Positions 1-12,471 of a stretch of DNA of 64,000 bases are shown here, piece by piece. The position numbers were made by a program, and so were the translations under genes. Each line of letters begins with the position of its first letter. The first letter of the stretch is position 1. The notes beneath the pieces were generated by a model that did no database searches, was not told where the DNA came from, and saw only the letters and a program-made list of their open reading frames with translations. This DNA comes from Enterobacter asburiae (lineage in GTDB: Bacteria; Pseudomonadota; Gammaproteobacteria; Enterobacterales; Enterobacteriaceae), in NCBI RefSeq assembly GCF_007035645.1, contig NZ_AP019632.1:3472001-3536000 (forward strand), given 5' to 3'.

Positions 1-516
1 GATGCCCTGTTTTTCCAGGCGCTGTTCACCGCCGAGATCGAACAGGTTGATGATGAATGCCGCGTCGGTCACTTCACCACCCAGACGACGGATCAATTTC
101 ACGGTCGCTTCAATGGTACCGCCGGTTGCCAGCAGATCGTCCACCACCAGCACTTTGTCGCCAGGCTTGATCGCATCAACGTGGATCTCCAGCTGATCGG
201 TGCCGTACTCCAGCTCATAGCTCTCAGCAATGGTTTCACGCGGCAGTTTGCGCGGCTTACGCACCGGCACAAAACCCACGCCCATTGCCAGCGCAACCGG
301 TGCGCCAAACAGGAAGCCACGGGCTTCGGTACCTACTACTTTGGTGATCCCGGCGTTTTTATAACGCTCGACCAGCAGTTCAATGCTGAGCGCGTACGCT
401 TTCGGGTCTTCCAGCAAGCTGGTGACATCACGGAAAAGAATGCCAGGCTTTGGATAGTCCTGGATGCTTTTGATGCTGTTTTTCAGATATTCAAGCTGCT
501 GTGCAGTTGCGGTCAT
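1..516 (-). CDS. apt: Adenine phosphoribosyltransferase, 3' end cut by window
   Basis: Purine salvage enzyme that makes AMP from adenine and PRPP in the cytoplasm. The ATG is the complement of 514-516 and 172 codons are visible. The E. coli protein has 183 residues, so about 11 C-terminal codons lie beyond the window edge. The PRPP-binding loop [13 protein letters not shown], typical of type I phosphoribosyltransferases, is present near residues 122-134. The N-terminus ([20 protein letters not shown]) matches Apt closely. The gene reads leftward, about 150 bp downstream of ybaN on the same strand. Identification rests on near-identity over the visible part. Confidence 0.96.
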   Translation of the reverse strand, partial: MTATAQQLEYLKNSIKSIQDYPKPGILFRDVTSLLEDPKAYALSIELLVERYKNAGITKVVGTEARGFLFGAPVALAMGVGFVPVRKPRKLPRETIAESYELEYGTDQLEIHVDAIKPGDKVLVVDDLLATGGTIEATVKLIRRLGGEVTDAAFIINLFDLGGEQRLEKQGI

Positions 517-666
517 CGGTTTTGCCTAAATGAAACAGTGTTACTCACAGCGCGCAACGAGTCGGCCAAGGCAACAATTGTTTAACCTTTGACCAGGCGC
601 ACCTGTGCTCGAAAACGGTCGAATTTACTGGCTGCGCGTGATAATTGCAACAGCCATGATGAGGCT

Positions 667-1044
667 TCAGTGCTTTTGTTGCTTTTCATCAACCACGGGG
701 ATCCGCCACATAAAGAAAAGCAGGCAGGAGAGGATCGCCAGCAGCAGAATACGTACCCACATCATTTTCACCAGCCATAATGAAATAGCGAAGGTGATGA
801 GGATCACCGCGATCGCGCGCGGCTTCGCGCCTGGCGGCATGGCCCGGTGTTTTTGCCAGTGCCGCAGATAGCCGCCAAACCACGAGCGATAGAGCAGCCA
901 GTGGTGAAAACGCGGCGACGAGCGGGCGAAGCACCAGGCCGCCAGCAGGATAAACGGGGTGGTCGGCAGCAAGGGTAAAAACACACCCAGCGTGCCAAGC
1001 ACTACCGCGAGCCAGCCAATGATGATTAAAATAGTACGCTTCAT
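667..1044 (-). CDS. ybaN: YbaN, small inner-membrane protein (DUF454)
   Basis: A 125-residue membrane protein of unknown function, the same length as E. coli YbaN. Hydrophobic segments lie at about residues 3-35 and 75-113, separated by a basic, aromatic-rich loop containing the conserved SSPRFHHWLLYRSWFGGYL stretch of the DUF454 family. A longer reading frame starts 18 bp upstream, but the start at 1042-1044 (MKRTILIIIGWL) matches the family N-terminus. It is divergent from priC with only 50 bp between them, so the two promoters must sit close together or overlap. No function is inferred. Confidence 0.9.
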   Translation of the reverse strand: MKRTILIIIGWLAVVLGTLGVFLPLLPTTPFILLAAWCFARSSPRFHHWLLYRSWFGGYLRHWQKHRAMPPGAKPRAIAVILITFAISLWLVKMMWVRILLLAILSCLLFFMWRIPVVDEKQQKH

Positions 1045-1094
1045 AATGCGAATCGTTATCAAACTGAACGGCTACTTTACCACTGGAGAGCGCC

Positions 1095-1622
1095 TTGAAA
1101 ACAGCACTGCTTCTTGAGAGGCTGCAAAATCAGCTTATTGTTCTGCGGGAGCAGGCTACACCGCTGATGGGCCACGCCACGCTGAAACCGCGCTTTGACC
1201 GGCAGCTTTTTCGTACCCGCAGCACCGTCATTCAGGATTACCTGGCGGAAGCGCAGACCAACCTCGACGAGCTTCGCCATGCGGTTGAGAGTGAACAGCA
1301 GGAACAGGTGGCGTGGCTCGCAGAGCATCTCACAGAGCAGATCACCGCTCTGCATCGCGAAATCGCCGCCTGGCCGCTGCGCGCCTGGGACAGCGCCTCG
1401 CCGGGGCTCGGTAAATGGCAGCGCAAGCGGCTGGAGAACCAGGAGTTTGAGCGCCGGCTGTTTGAGATGAAGCGCGAGCGCGAGACGCGGCTAAACAACA
1501 GCGAGACGCTGGAAGAGCAGCAGCTATTGATGCGCGAGATTAGCGCGCTGGAAGGACGTATCGTCCGCTGCCGTCAGGCGCGGGACGAGATTGAGCGCGT
1601 CATTGAACGTTTGACCCGTTAA
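1095..1622 (+). CDS. priC: Primosomal replication protein N'' (PriC)
   Basis: PriC helps reload DnaB helicase at stalled forks with leading-strand gaps, in the PriA-independent restart pathway, and contacts SSB. The 175-residue product equals the usual length. It is helical and rich in Arg, Glu and Gln, ending in the conserved [18 protein letters not shown] tail. The start is a TTG codon at 1095, chosen because the protein then begins [14 protein letters not shown] like other PriC proteins; a GGAG sequence lies about 7-10 bases upstream. ybaM follows 14 bp downstream, so the pair is probably co-transcribed as in E. coli. Confidence 0.93.
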   Translation: MKTALLLERLQNQLIVLREQATPLMGHATLKPRFDRQLFRTRSTVIQDYLAEAQTNLDELRHAVESEQQEQVAWLAEHLTEQITALHREIAAWPLRAWDSASPGLGKWQRKRLENQEFERRLFEMKRERETRLNNSETLEEQQLLMREISALEGRIVRCRQARDEIERVIERLTR

Positions 1623-1636
1623 CAGGAGCCACACCC

Positions 1637-1795
1637 ATGTCACTGGAAAATGCACCCGATGAGGTCAAGCTGGCCGTCGATTTGATTATGCTTCTCGAGA
1701 ATCATGAGATCCCCGCCGAGACGGTGCTTAAGGCGCTGGAGATTGTGCGGCGGGATTTTGAAGGTAAATTACCCTCACCCCAGCCCTCTCCCTGA
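1637..1795 (+). CDS. ybaM: YbaM, small protein with a repeat-derived C-terminus
   Basis: A 52-residue protein of unknown function. Residues 1-42 ([20 protein letters not shown] onward to RRDFEGK) match E. coli YbaM (53 residues). The last residues, LPSPQPSP, do not. They are encoded by the left arm of a palindromic repeat (1772-1804), and the TGA stop is the loop of its hairpin. A ribosome-binding site, AGGAG, lies in the 14-bp gap after priC. The gene converges on mscK, whose stop is only 52 bp away. Confidence 0.88.
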   Translation: MSLENAPDEVKLAVDLIMLLENHEIPAETVLKALEIVRRDFEGKLPSPQPSP

Positions 1796-1806
1796 GGGAG
1801 AGGGGG
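1772..1806 (+). repeat. Palindromic intergenic repeat, copy 1 (ybaM 3' end)
   Basis: A perfect 9-bp inverted repeat: CCCTCTCCC at 1784-1792, TGA loop, GGGAGAGGG at 1796-1804, preceded by CCCTCACCCCAG. The same unit recurs at 28103, 28197 and, inverted, at 61173, with a shorter relative at 26478. It looks like a REP-type element of Enterobacteriaceae. This copy overlaps the end of ybaM. It may also act as a transcript-end hairpin between the convergent ybaM and mscK. Confidence 0.8.
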
Positions 1807-1846
1807 AAAATCGCTCCCTCGCCCCTGAGGGCTGAGAGAAAATAGA

Positions 1847-4800
1847 TTAAGCAGGCGTAGGATCGTCACCCTTAATGTCGCGCTTCACTTCCGTATGCTC
1901 ATCACCTTTCTCGTTACGCAGGTGAACCTCAAGCTGGTTGAAGGCGATATTAATATCGTTTTCACGGCACAGACGATCGATAGAACGGTTGAGTTCATCC
2001 ACCGTGTAGCTGCGGTCACGCAGCTCGCGCACGTATAAACGCAGCTCGTGATCCAGCGTGCTCGGCCCAAAGGTGGTGAAGAAGACCGCCGGCGCCGGAT
2101 CGTGCATCACTTTCGGATGTTCTGACGCCGCCTTGAGCAGCACCTCTTTCACCTTCTCCAGATCCGATCCATAGGCTACGCCCAGGCGGATCACCACGCG
2201 CGTCACCGTATCGGAGAGCGACCAGTTGATCAGACGCTCGGTCACGAACGCTTTGTTCGGGATGATCACCTCTTTGCGATCGAAGTCGGTGATGGTGGTG
2301 GCACGAATACGGATCTTGCTGACCGTACCGGAGAAGGTGCCGATGGTAACGGTATCGCCGATTCGTACCGGACGTTCGAACAGGATGATCAGGCCGGACA
2401 CGAAGTTACCGAAGATCTCCTGCAGGCCAAAACCAAGACCGACCGAGAGGGCGGCCGCCAGCCACTGCAGTTTATCCCACGAGACGCCAAGCGAGCCGAA
2501 GACCGTCATCGCCCCAACAATAATGATCACGTAGTTGAGGATCGTGGTAATGGCGTAGGACGCCCCCTGGCGGAGATTCAGACGTGACAGGAGCAGCACT
2601 TCGAGCAGGCCTGGCAGGTTGCGAATCAGCGCCCAGGCCACCACCGACGACACCAGCGCAAACAGCAGGCTGCCCATGGTCACGCTTTTCATGACCACCG
2701 CGCCCGCTTCGGTACCGTTGTATTGCCAGAGGGTAATACTGTCGAGATAGGCGAAAACGGTAATAAGATCGGACCAGATAGCCCAGAACATCACCGCAAA
2801 CAGGGCGATCATCACCAGCATGGTGATGCGCAGCGTCTGCTGGTTAACCTGCTCCAGGGCAATGGTCGGCTCTTCCTGAGGCTCCGCGCCTTCGGCCCCC
2901 TCTTTCACCTGATGCTGACGACGCGCGATAGCACGGCGATAGGCGATGCGGCGGGCCGCCACGCTCAGGCCGCGCAGCACGGTCTGATAGAGCAGGTTCC
3001 AGACGATCACCAGATAGACCGTTTCAATCCAGCGCCCGGACAGGCGCAGCGTGGTATAGAAGTAGCCCGTTGCCGTCAGCACCATTAGCGCCAGCGGAAT
3101 GATCGCCAGCACCGTCACGGTGGCCAGGCGAATATTGTGGGACTCTTTATCACGCCAGCTGTCGCGGCACATCGGCCACATCAGGATCGCAATCAGCAGC
3201 AGGTTCAGCAGAATGACCAGCTGGCCCAGCACGTCATCCATCAGGTGCAGCGGAGAAAGCTCAGAGACAACCGACCAGAAGTGCAGCGGCAGGAGCGCCA
3301 GGCTGATGCGCACAATCTGACGACGCCAGTGGCTGGTCAGCTGCGCAGGCATGTTGAAATGACGCACCGCCACGCCGTCTTTTTCCAGCACCTTCCAGCA
3401 CACGCCAAAGACCAGCCAGAACAGCGCCAGTTTTTTACTGAACGCCCACAGCAGGTCGCTGACGTTGAGCTGCATCGTGAGCAGAATCAGGCCCACGGCC
3501 AGAATAATCAGGCACACCGGCAGGGCGCGGATGAGATCGATCAGAATCGCTTTTGGCGTATGGAGCTGGCTATCGTTGCGCAGCTGACCCACTTCGGAGG
3601 CCAGCTTCGCCTGGTATTTTTTCAGCCAGCCCAGACGCCAGCGGATCAGGCCGGCAATCAGCAGCAGCGGTAATCCAGCCAGCAGGGCAATCGTCACCGC
3701 AGGCCAGGCTTTCTCCCAGTTTACGGTGACCTTCATGCTCTTAATTTGCGTTTTCAGCGTCTCCGGGAAGGATTTGACCCAGTCCCAGTCCATCGGCTTG
3801 TTGCTGTTCACCCAGAAAATCTGCTGGGTCAGGATCTCCTGCAGACTTTTCGAGACGCTCACCAGCTGCTGCTGGTTGATTTGCAGGTTAATGGCCATCA
3901 TCAGCTGGTTGCCCAGCTGTTTGTTGAGCTGGTCCAGCAGCTCGCGACGCATATCGACGACCTGGAGCAGCGCGTCATGCACTTCCGGGTTCACGTCGCT
4001 GGAATGCCCCTCTTCAATTTTGGCGACAAAGGCATCGCTCTGGAAAAGGGCATCGCGCTGCTGGTTGACGTCAAACTGTTCCAGACGTAAATCCGCAATG
4101 CGGTTGGTCATGTCCTCCAGCTCATCGGCGGACGGGAGCGTCTGCTGCTGCTGGTAGAGAATACGCGACAGCAGGAGGCTGCCCTTCAGGACCGCAATCT
4201 GCTCTTTGATGTTGCGCTCAGCCTGCAGCGCGCGATCCAGCCAGTTCTTCACTTTGATATTTTGCTGAACCAGCGAGTTGCCGTTTTCCGTCGCCAGTAT
4301 CAGGCGCTGGCTAAGCTGGTGGTTGGCCTCGAGCTCCTGTTTCACCAGCGGATTCGCCTGAATGCGGGCGGTTTCGTCAGGCGATACGGCCTCCTGGGCG
4401 GTTTTTTCCGTCAGGGTCAGGCGTTTGCTGTTTACCGCCTCCTGCAACAGCTGAAGCTGGTGTTCCAGGCGGTTAATATTCGCGGTGACGTAATCACGCT
4501 GTTTCTGAAGCGTGTCCTGCAGCACCGTATTCCCTTCCAGGCTTTTACGCTGCTGTTCAATCTGTGCATTGAGCAAGGTCTGCTGAACCAGCAGCAGGGT
4601 TTGCTGCGTCGGGCGCAGCGTGCCTTCGCCGACCGTCGTGCCGTTCAGACGGTTGCGGATCTGCTGCAGCTGCTGAGACGCGGCGTACATCGCGTTTTGC
4701 ACGCGCTCGGGCTGGGTCTGCAGCGAGACAAGCTGGCTGTTATAGGTTGCGAGATCCGACTGCGCGGTTTGCAGGTCGTCGAGCAGTTGCGCGACGCGGG

Positions 4801-5194
4801 ACTCCAGCTGGCGTAAAGAGAGCGTCGAGAGCGTCTTGCGCGTCTCGTCGTCGTTATCCACATCGCTGAGGGCATTCAGCGCGTCGGTGGCCTTACGCAT
4901 GTTTTCAGGCGCCTGCGCCACCTTCTGACGAAGCTGGACGGTTTCCGCTTTGATGCGTTCAATTTTATCCAGCGTTTCCAGCGTTTCCGTCAGATCCTGC
5001 TGGACGAGTTTCTCCTGAGGGGAGAGATCTTTTTGTTTGTTCAGCGTGTCGAGCTGCGACTGAACATCGCCGCGCGAGGGAATATCATTGCTGTTATCGG
5101 CGCGGGCCCAGGTCAGCGGCGCCGTGGCGAAGAAAAACAGCATCGCAAAGAGCAATGCAAAAACAGGATGTTGCGAGCGATTGATGGGCAGCAT
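1847..5194 (-). CDS. mscK: Potassium-dependent mechanosensitive channel MscK (KefA)
   Basis: A large MscS-family channel that opens under membrane tension and releases solutes during osmotic downshock. The 1115 residues compare with 1120 in E. coli. A Sec signal peptide (about residues 1-30) is followed by a long Gln/Leu-rich periplasmic coiled-coil region to about residue 475. Many membrane helices follow, and the C-terminal MscS core contains SVGLGFGLQEIFGNFVSG and the ERPVRIGDTV loop near residues 930-960. The tail is hydrophilic. The gene lies 113 bp downstream of acrR on the same strand. It is complete, with no frameshift. Confidence 0.95.
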   Translation of the reverse strand: MLPINRSQHPVFALLFAMLFFFATAPLTWARADNSNDIPSRGDVQSQLDTLNKQKDLSPQEKLVQQDLTETLETLDKIERIKAETVQLRQKVAQAPENMRKATDALNALSDVDNDDETRKTLSTLSLRQLESRVAQLLDDLQTAQSDLATYNSQLVSLQTQPERVQNAMYAASQQLQQIRNRLNGTTVGEGTLRPTQQTLLLVQQTLLNAQIEQQRKSLEGNTVLQDTLQKQRDYVTANINRLEHQLQLLQEAVNSKRLTLTEKTAQEAVSPDETARIQANPLVKQELEANHQLSQRLILATENGNSLVQQNIKVKNWLDRALQAERNIKEQIAVLKGSLLLSRILYQQQQTLPSADELEDMTNRIADLRLEQFDVNQQRDALFQSDAFVAKIEEGHSSDVNPEVHDALLQVVDMRRELLDQLNKQLGNQLMMAINLQINQQQLVSVSKSLQEILTQQIFWVNSNKPMDWDWVKSFPETLKTQIKSMKVTVNWEKAWPAVTIALLAGLPLLLIAGLIRWRLGWLKKYQAKLASEVGQLRNDSQLHTPKAILIDLIRALPVCLIILAVGLILLTMQLNVSDLLWAFSKKLALFWLVFGVCWKVLEKDGVAVRHFNMPAQLTSHWRRQIVRISLALLPLHFWSVVSELSPLHLMDDVLGQLVILLNLLLIAILMWPMCRDSWRDKESHNIRLATVTVLAIIPLALMVLTATGYFYTTLRLSGRWIETVYLVIVWNLLYQTVLRGLSVAARRIAYRRAIARRQHQVKEGAEGAEPQEEPTIALEQVNQQTLRITMLVMIALFAVMFWAIWSDLITVFAYLDSITLWQYNGTEAGAVVMKSVTMGSLLFALVSSVVAWALIRNLPGLLEVLLLSRLNLRQGASYAITTILNYVIIIVGAMTVFGSLGVSWDKLQWLAAALSVGLGFGLQEIFGNFVSGLIILFERPVRIGDTVTIGTFSGTVSKIRIRATTITDFDRKEVIIPNKAFVTERLINWSLSDTVTRVVIRLGVAYGSDLEKVKEVLLKAASEHPKVMHDPAPAVFFTTFGPSTLDHELRLYVRELRDRSYTVDELNRSIDRLCRENDINIAFNQLEVHLRNEKGDEHTEVKRDIKGDDPTPA

Positions 5195-5307
5195 AGTTGT
5201 GAATGATGTCAGAAGATGACCGAAAATAGTCCGGCGTGAAGAATATCACGCTCGCTGAAAGCAGAATAGCGCGAACGTTATCCTCTGAGATAAATCCTGG
5301 AAAGGGA

Positions 5308-5961
5308 TCAGGCCGTTAGCGAAGGCGCGTCGCTGCGCAGCGTGGGGCAGAGCTGTAGCATTTCCAGTAAAATCGCCACGTAGCTGCGGGCTTCCTCTTT
5401 GAGGTCAAAGGATTGCGGCGAGAAAAGCCAGTTTTCCATCAGACCTGAAATGTAGCTGCGCATCAGGATTGCCGCCCGTCGGGTCAAGAGATTGGCCGGT
5501 AATAGTTTTGCCTGCATACACAGGTTCAGATTCTGTTCAATACGATCATAGCTCTCCAGGCTAAGGCTGCGTTGCGCCTGCTGCACCACCGCCATCTCGC
5601 CCACGAACTCGCATTTATGAAAAATAATCTCCATCATTAATCTGCGACGTTCTTCAACTACCGTTGCTTCAAGGATATATACTAATATTTCTCTCAATAC
5701 TGAGAGTGGATCGTCAGGGAATTTTGCCCGATACTCACTCTCGAGATCGCTAATGCTGGACTCTGAAAGCTCCCAGATTTCACTGAACAGATCTGACTTA
5801 TCTTTAAAATGCCAGTAAATCGCTCCTCGCGTCACACCGGCAGCCTGAGCAATCTGCGCCAGCGAGGTGGATGAAACACCCTGCTGCGAGAACAAACGTA
5901 TTGCCACATCCAGAATGTGTTGTCGGGTTTCCAGCGCTTGTTGTTTAGTTTTTCGTGCCAT
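5308..5961 (-). CDS. acrR: TetR-family repressor of the acrAB efflux genes
   Basis: A 217-residue TetR-family protein, close to E. coli AcrR (215). The N-terminal helix-turn-helix covers about residues 10-57, with [20 protein letters not shown] recognition and exit helices (here [17 protein letters not shown]). The C-terminal domain binds dyes, bile acids and antibiotics and dimerises. It is divergent from acrA, and the shared 141-bp region holds the operator at 5990-6013, so AcrR represses acrAB and itself. The frame is intact with no premature stop, so the efflux pump is probably not derepressed by loss of this gene. Confidence 0.97.
   Translation of the reverse strand: MARKTKQQALETRQHILDVAIRLFSQQGVSSTSLAQIAQAAGVTRGAIYWHFKDKSDLFSEIWELSESSISDLESEYRAKFPDDPLSVLREILVYILEATVVEERRRLMMEIIFHKCEFVGEMAVVQQAQRSLSLESYDRIEQNLNLCMQAKLLPANLLTRRAAILMRSYISGLMENWLFSPQSFDLKEEARSYVAILLEMLQLCPTLRSDAPSLTA
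5943..5961 (-). promoter_or_regulatory. marbox (MarA/SoxS/Rob site) for acrAB
   Basis: Read on the minus strand, ATGGCACGAAAAACTAAAC fits the MarA/SoxS/Rob consensus AYnGCACnnWnnRYYAAAY at every defined position. It overlaps the first codons of acrR, as in E. coli, where this element activates acrAB. Confidence 0.65.
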
Positions 5962-5989
5962 AGGTGGGTGAATTTACAGGAGTCAGATT

Positions 5990-6013
5990 TACATACATTT
6001 GTGAATGTATGTA
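5990..6013. promoter_or_regulatory. AcrR operator between acrR and acrA
   Basis: A 24-bp inverted repeat with half-sites TACATACATT and AATGTATGTA around a TGTG centre, identical in form to the AcrR operator described for E. coli. It sits 90 bp upstream of the acrA ATG and 29 bp upstream of acrR, so it can control both. Confidence 0.92.
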
Positions 6014-6102
6014 CCATAGCATGACGATAATATAAACGCAGCAATGGGTTTTTAGACTCAGGACCCTTGATCAATTTGAAATCGGACACTCGAGGTTTAC
6101 AT

Positions 6103-7296
6103 ATGAACAAAAACAGAGGGTTAACGCCTCTGGCGGTCGTTCTGATGCTCTCAGGCAGCTTAGCGCTAACAGGATGTGACGACAAACCAGCTCAACAAGG
6201 AGCTCAGCAGGCGCCAGAAGTAGGCGTCGTGACGCTCAAATCTGAACCTCTACAAATCACCACCGAATTACCAGGCCGTACCAATGCTTACCGCATTGCG
6301 GAAGTGCGTCCTCAGGTTAGCGGCATTATCCTGAAGCGTAACTTCACCGAAGGTGGTGATGTGAAAGCCGGTGAGTCTCTGTATCAGATTGATCCAGCAA
6401 CCTATCAGGCCTCTTATGAAAGTGCGAAAGGCGACCTGGCGAAAGCACAAGCCGCGGCCAAAATTGCTCAGCTGACGTTGAACCGCTACCAAAAGCTGCT
6501 CGGTACCAAGTACATCAGCCAACAGGATTACGATACCGCTCTGGCCGACGCACAGCAGGCTAACGCGGCCGTGGTGGCAGCCAAAGCCGCCGTCGAAACC
6601 GCGCGCATTAACCTGGCCTATACCAAAGTGACCTCCCCTATCAGCGGTCGTATTGGTAAATCTTCCGTCACGGAAGGGGCGCTGGTGCAGAACGGTCAGA
6701 CCAATGCGCTGGCAACCGTGCAGCAGCTTGATCCGATCTACGTTGACGTGACGCAGTCCAGCAACGATTTCCTGCGCCTGAAACAGGAGCTGGCTAACGG
6801 CACCCTGAAACAGGAAAACGGCAAAGCCAAAGTGGAACTGATTACCAATGACGGTATCAAGTTCCCGCAGGAAGGTACCCTGGAATTCTCTGACGTGACG
6901 GTCGACCAGACCACCGGTTCCATCACCTTACGTGCGATTTTCCCGAACCCTGACAAAAATCTGCTGCCAGGTATGTTCGTTCGCGCGCGTCTGGAAGAAG
7001 GAACGAATCCAACCGCACTTCTGGTTCCACAGCAGGGTGTGACCCGTACGCCACGCGGCGATGCGAGCGCGCTGGTTGTTGGGGCTGATGACAAAGTCGA
7101 AACGCGCAATATCACCGCCACTCAGGCGATTGGCGATAAATGGCTGGTGACGGAAGGTCTAAAAGATGGCGATCGCGTGATTGTTACTGGTTTGCAAAAA
7201 GTTCGTCCTGGCGCGCAGGTTAAAGCACAGGAAGTGAAATCTGACGATAAACAACAAGCTTCGGCCGCTGGCCAGTCAGAACAAACCAAGTCTTAA
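6103..7296 (+). CDS. acrA: Multidrug efflux periplasmic adaptor AcrA
   Basis: Membrane-fusion lipoprotein that links AcrB in the inner membrane to TolC. It is 397 residues, as in E. coli. A lipoprotein signal ends in LALTGC, with the lipidated Cys at position 25. Then come the lipoyl/barrel-sandwich half-motifs, the alpha-hairpin (about residues 100-170, rich in Ala, Gln and Lys) and beta-barrel domains. An in-frame ATG 36 bp upstream was rejected because MNKNRGLTPLAV is the family start. The acrB start follows 22 bp after the stop. Transcription is under AcrR and probably MarA/SoxS/Rob. Confidence 0.97.
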   Translation: MNKNRGLTPLAVVLMLSGSLALTGCDDKPAQQGAQQAPEVGVVTLKSEPLQITTELPGRTNAYRIAEVRPQVSGIILKRNFTEGGDVKAGESLYQIDPATYQASYESAKGDLAKAQAAAKIAQLTLNRYQKLLGTKYISQQDYDTALADAQQANAAVVAAKAAVETARINLAYTKVTSPISGRIGKSSVTEGALVQNGQTNALATVQQLDPIYVDVTQSSNDFLRLKQELANGTLKQENGKAKVELITNDGIKFPQEGTLEFSDVTVDQTTGSITLRAIFPNPDKNLLPGMFVRARLEEGTNPTALLVPQQGVTRTPRGDASALVVGADDKVETRNITATQAIGDKWLVTEGLKDGDRVIVTGLQKVRPGAQVKAQEVKSDDKQQASAAGQSEQTKS

Positions 7297-7315
7297 CTTA
7301 AACAGGAGCCGTTAA

Positions 7316-10465
<3,150 letters not shown>

Positions 10466-10482
10466 TACCGGTTCCACATGAT

Positions 10483-10508
10483 AAAAAGGCCGCATTAGCG
10501 GCCTTTTT
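10483..10508 (+). terminator. Rho-independent terminator after acrB
   Basis: Perfect 11-bp stem, AAAAAGGCCGC / GCGGCCTTTTT, with an ATTA loop, starting 18 bp after the acrB stop. The run of T closes the structure. Confidence 0.92.
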
Positions 10509-10976
10509 CATTTTCAGAAAAAATCATAAATTACGCTTATTGTGGCTCTATTTATTTTCTGCCATCTTAAATAGACATATCATAATTAACTGATACCTTA
10601 ATCGGTGAATTCAGGATTTTTTTAATTTCATTTCCCCGCTTAAGCTATTAGGAATATTCCTAATAAGAAGTTCTTACAAAGATAAGTCTGAATCTAAACT
10701 TTTCTCATCATTTTTGCTAAGCCGATGAAACGTAAGGAAGCGATAAAACCCCGTCGTTAATTTGGATAAAAACGTTGAGTCCAGGGTGACCATTTGCGTA
10801 CACGCTCCCAGCCTGCGGTTTTTATTTGTAATTTTTCGTAATAGCGCGGTGAAATCCAGGAAGGAGTGGCTTATAGTTAGGTTATCAGGAACACAGCACT
10901 CATGTAGCTAAGTCAGTTGTATCCATCCCGACAATGATGTTCGGTGAGTAAGAAATCACTCAGAAGGGGATGCGCT
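10509..10976 (+). other. Long AT-rich leader region upstream of tomB-hha
   Basis: A 468-bp gap with no convincing gene on either strand. It is clearly AT-richer than its surroundings and carries an RcsAB-like palindrome at 10648-10663. The stretch nearest tomB contains several candidate -10 hexamers (for example around TTATAGTTAGGTTAT). None can be assigned as the real promoter by eye. A long regulatory leader fits tomB-hha, whose products act with H-NS in environmental regulation. Confidence 0.5.
10648..10663. promoter_or_regulatory. RcsAB-box-like palindrome upstream of tomB-hha
   Basis: TTAGGAATATTCCTAA is a perfect 16-bp palindrome. Its inner 14 bases match the RcsA-RcsB box consensus TAAGAATATTCCTA at 13 positions. 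It lies about 314 bp upstream of the tomB start and 140 bp beyond the acrB terminator. It could serve a distant promoter of tomB-hha. Its function is inferred, not shown. Confidence 0.5.
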
Positions 10977-11351
10977 ATGGACGAGTACTCGCCAAAAAGG
11001 CATGATATCGCGCAGTTGAAATTTCTCTGCGAATCCTTGTACCATGACTGCCTTGCCAATCTTGATGAAAGTAATCATGGCTGGGTAAACGACCCAACGT
11101 CTGCCATCAATTTACAGTTGAATGAGCTGATAGAGCATATCGCAACCTTCGCACTTAATTATAAAATTAAGTACAATGAAGATAATAAGCTCATTGAGCA
11201 AATTGATGAATACCTGGACGACACCTTTATGTTGTTCAGCAGTTACGGCATTAACGCTCAGGATTTGCAAAAATGGCGTAAATCGGGAAATCGGCTATTC
11301 CGCTGTTTCGTCAACGTGAGCAGAGCTAACCCGGTGAGTCTTTCCTGTTAA
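10977..11351 (+). CDS. tomB: Hha toxicity attenuator TomB (YbaJ)
   Basis: Antitoxin-like partner of Hha; in E. coli it binds and inactivates Hha and affects conjugation and biofilm. The product is 124 residues, the usual length, beginning MDEYSPKRHDIAQLKFLC. An upstream in-frame ATG (33 bp earlier) is less likely because AAGGGG sits correctly before 10977. The protein is acidic and helical with conserved Cys residues, one of which mediates oxygen-dependent Hha oxidation in E. coli. hha follows 27 bp downstream, forming a two-gene operon. Confidence 0.94.
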   Translation: MDEYSPKRHDIAQLKFLCESLYHDCLANLDESNHGWVNDPTSAINLQLNELIEHIATFALNYKIKYNEDNKLIEQIDEYLDDTFMLFSSYGINAQDLQKWRKSGNRLFRCFVNVSRANPVSLSC

Positions 11352-11378
11352 AATTATTACAATTACTAAGGTGAATTT

Positions 11379-11597
11379 ATGTCTGATAAACCACTCACAA
11401 AAATCGATTATTTGATGCGCTTACGACGTTGTCAGTCAATTGACACGCTTGAGCGCGTCATTGAAAAGAATAAATACGAGCTTTCTGATAATGAACTGGC
11501 GGTATTTTATTCAGCCGCTGACCATCGTCTTGCTGAACTGACAATGAATAAACTGTATGACAAAATCCCTACTTCTGTGTGGAAATTTGTCCGTTAA
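11379..11597 (+). CDS. hha: Haemolysin expression modulator Hha
   Basis: Small (72-residue) nucleoid-associated protein that joins H-NS/StpA on DNA and silences horizontally acquired and virulence genes. The whole sequence, including [20 protein letters not shown] and the ending PTSVWKFVR, is nearly identical to E. coli Hha. It is transcribed with tomB, and the toxin-like gene is second. It is complete. Confidence 0.96.
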   Translation: MSDKPLTKIDYLMRLRRCQSIDTLERVIEKNKYELSDNELAVFYSAADHRLAELTMNKLYDKIPTSVWKFVR

Positions 11598-11802
11598 TCT
11601 TTGAAGGGTGTCTGTAGAGTTCTACGCCTCGTTCTGAGTATTTACCTGTCCCGTTATGCTCCCTGTGCGTAAGCCAGGTCTCCGTGTAAAACGTGTTCAT
11701 CAACAGCAATGTTGTGACGTCAGTCACATCGGCTTTTCGGGAACGTTCCCCTTCTGGCCTGTTCAGATTACCCTTCGGTAATAACATCCAGAGAGGTTTC
11801 CA

Positions 11803-12354
11803 ATGAGCTTAGAAAAACAGAAAATGATTGCCGGTGAACATTACCGCCCCGGCGATGAGGCGTTACGGGCTGACCGACTGCACGCCCGCCATCTGGTTTA
11901 CCGCTATAACCACACCGCGCCTGATGAAAAAACAGAACGCCAGAACATTCTGGCGGAACTTCTGGGACAAAGCGCAGGCGCTTATATTGAGCCGAGCTTC
12001 CGCTGCGACTACGGATATAACATTTATCTGGGCAAAAACTTTTACGCTAACTTCGACTGCGTGATGCTGGATGTCTGCCCTGTTCATATTGGCGATAACT
12101 GTATGCTCGCACCGGGTGTTCATATTTATACGGCTACCCATCCCCTGGACGCGGAAGAACGAAACAGCGGCGTGGAGTTTGGAAAACCCGTCAATATTGG
12201 CAATAACGTCTGGATTGGCGGCAGGGCTGTCATTAACCCTGGCGTCACCATTGGTGATAATGTGGTCGTGGCCTCCGGCGCCGTCGTGACGAAAGACGTC
12301 CCGGCTAACGTCGTCGTTGGCGGCAATCCGGCAAAAATCATCAAAACGCTGTGA
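11803..12354 (+). CDS. maa: Maltose O-acetyltransferase
   Basis: Transfers acetyl groups from acetyl-CoA to maltose, glucose and other sugars in the cytoplasm; its physiological role is unclear. It is 183 residues, as in E. coli Maa. The N-terminal Mac domain (residues 6-60) is followed by a left-handed parallel beta-helix of hexapeptide repeats, such as [26 protein letters not shown] and [13 protein letters not shown]. The catalytic His is in TATHPLD. The GAGAGG ribosome-binding site is 7 bases upstream. The 205-bp gap after hha suggests its own promoter. Confidence 0.94.
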   Translation: MSLEKQKMIAGEHYRPGDEALRADRLHARHLVYRYNHTAPDEKTERQNILAELLGQSAGAYIEPSFRCDYGYNIYLGKNFYANFDCVMLDVCPVHIGDNCMLAPGVHIYTATHPLDAEERNSGVEFGKPVNIGNNVWIGGRAVINPGVTIGDNVVVASGAVVTKDVPANVVVGGNPAKIIKTL

Positions 12355-12471
12355 GGTTGCGGGGAGTCAACTGTTATAGTCTTTTAGCGCCAGACTGTTA
12401 CTTTTTTCAGCCTGATGGCTCCCCTAAAATTGGCAGACCCCCTGTATTGTCAACTCTTATGAAGGCAAAAA

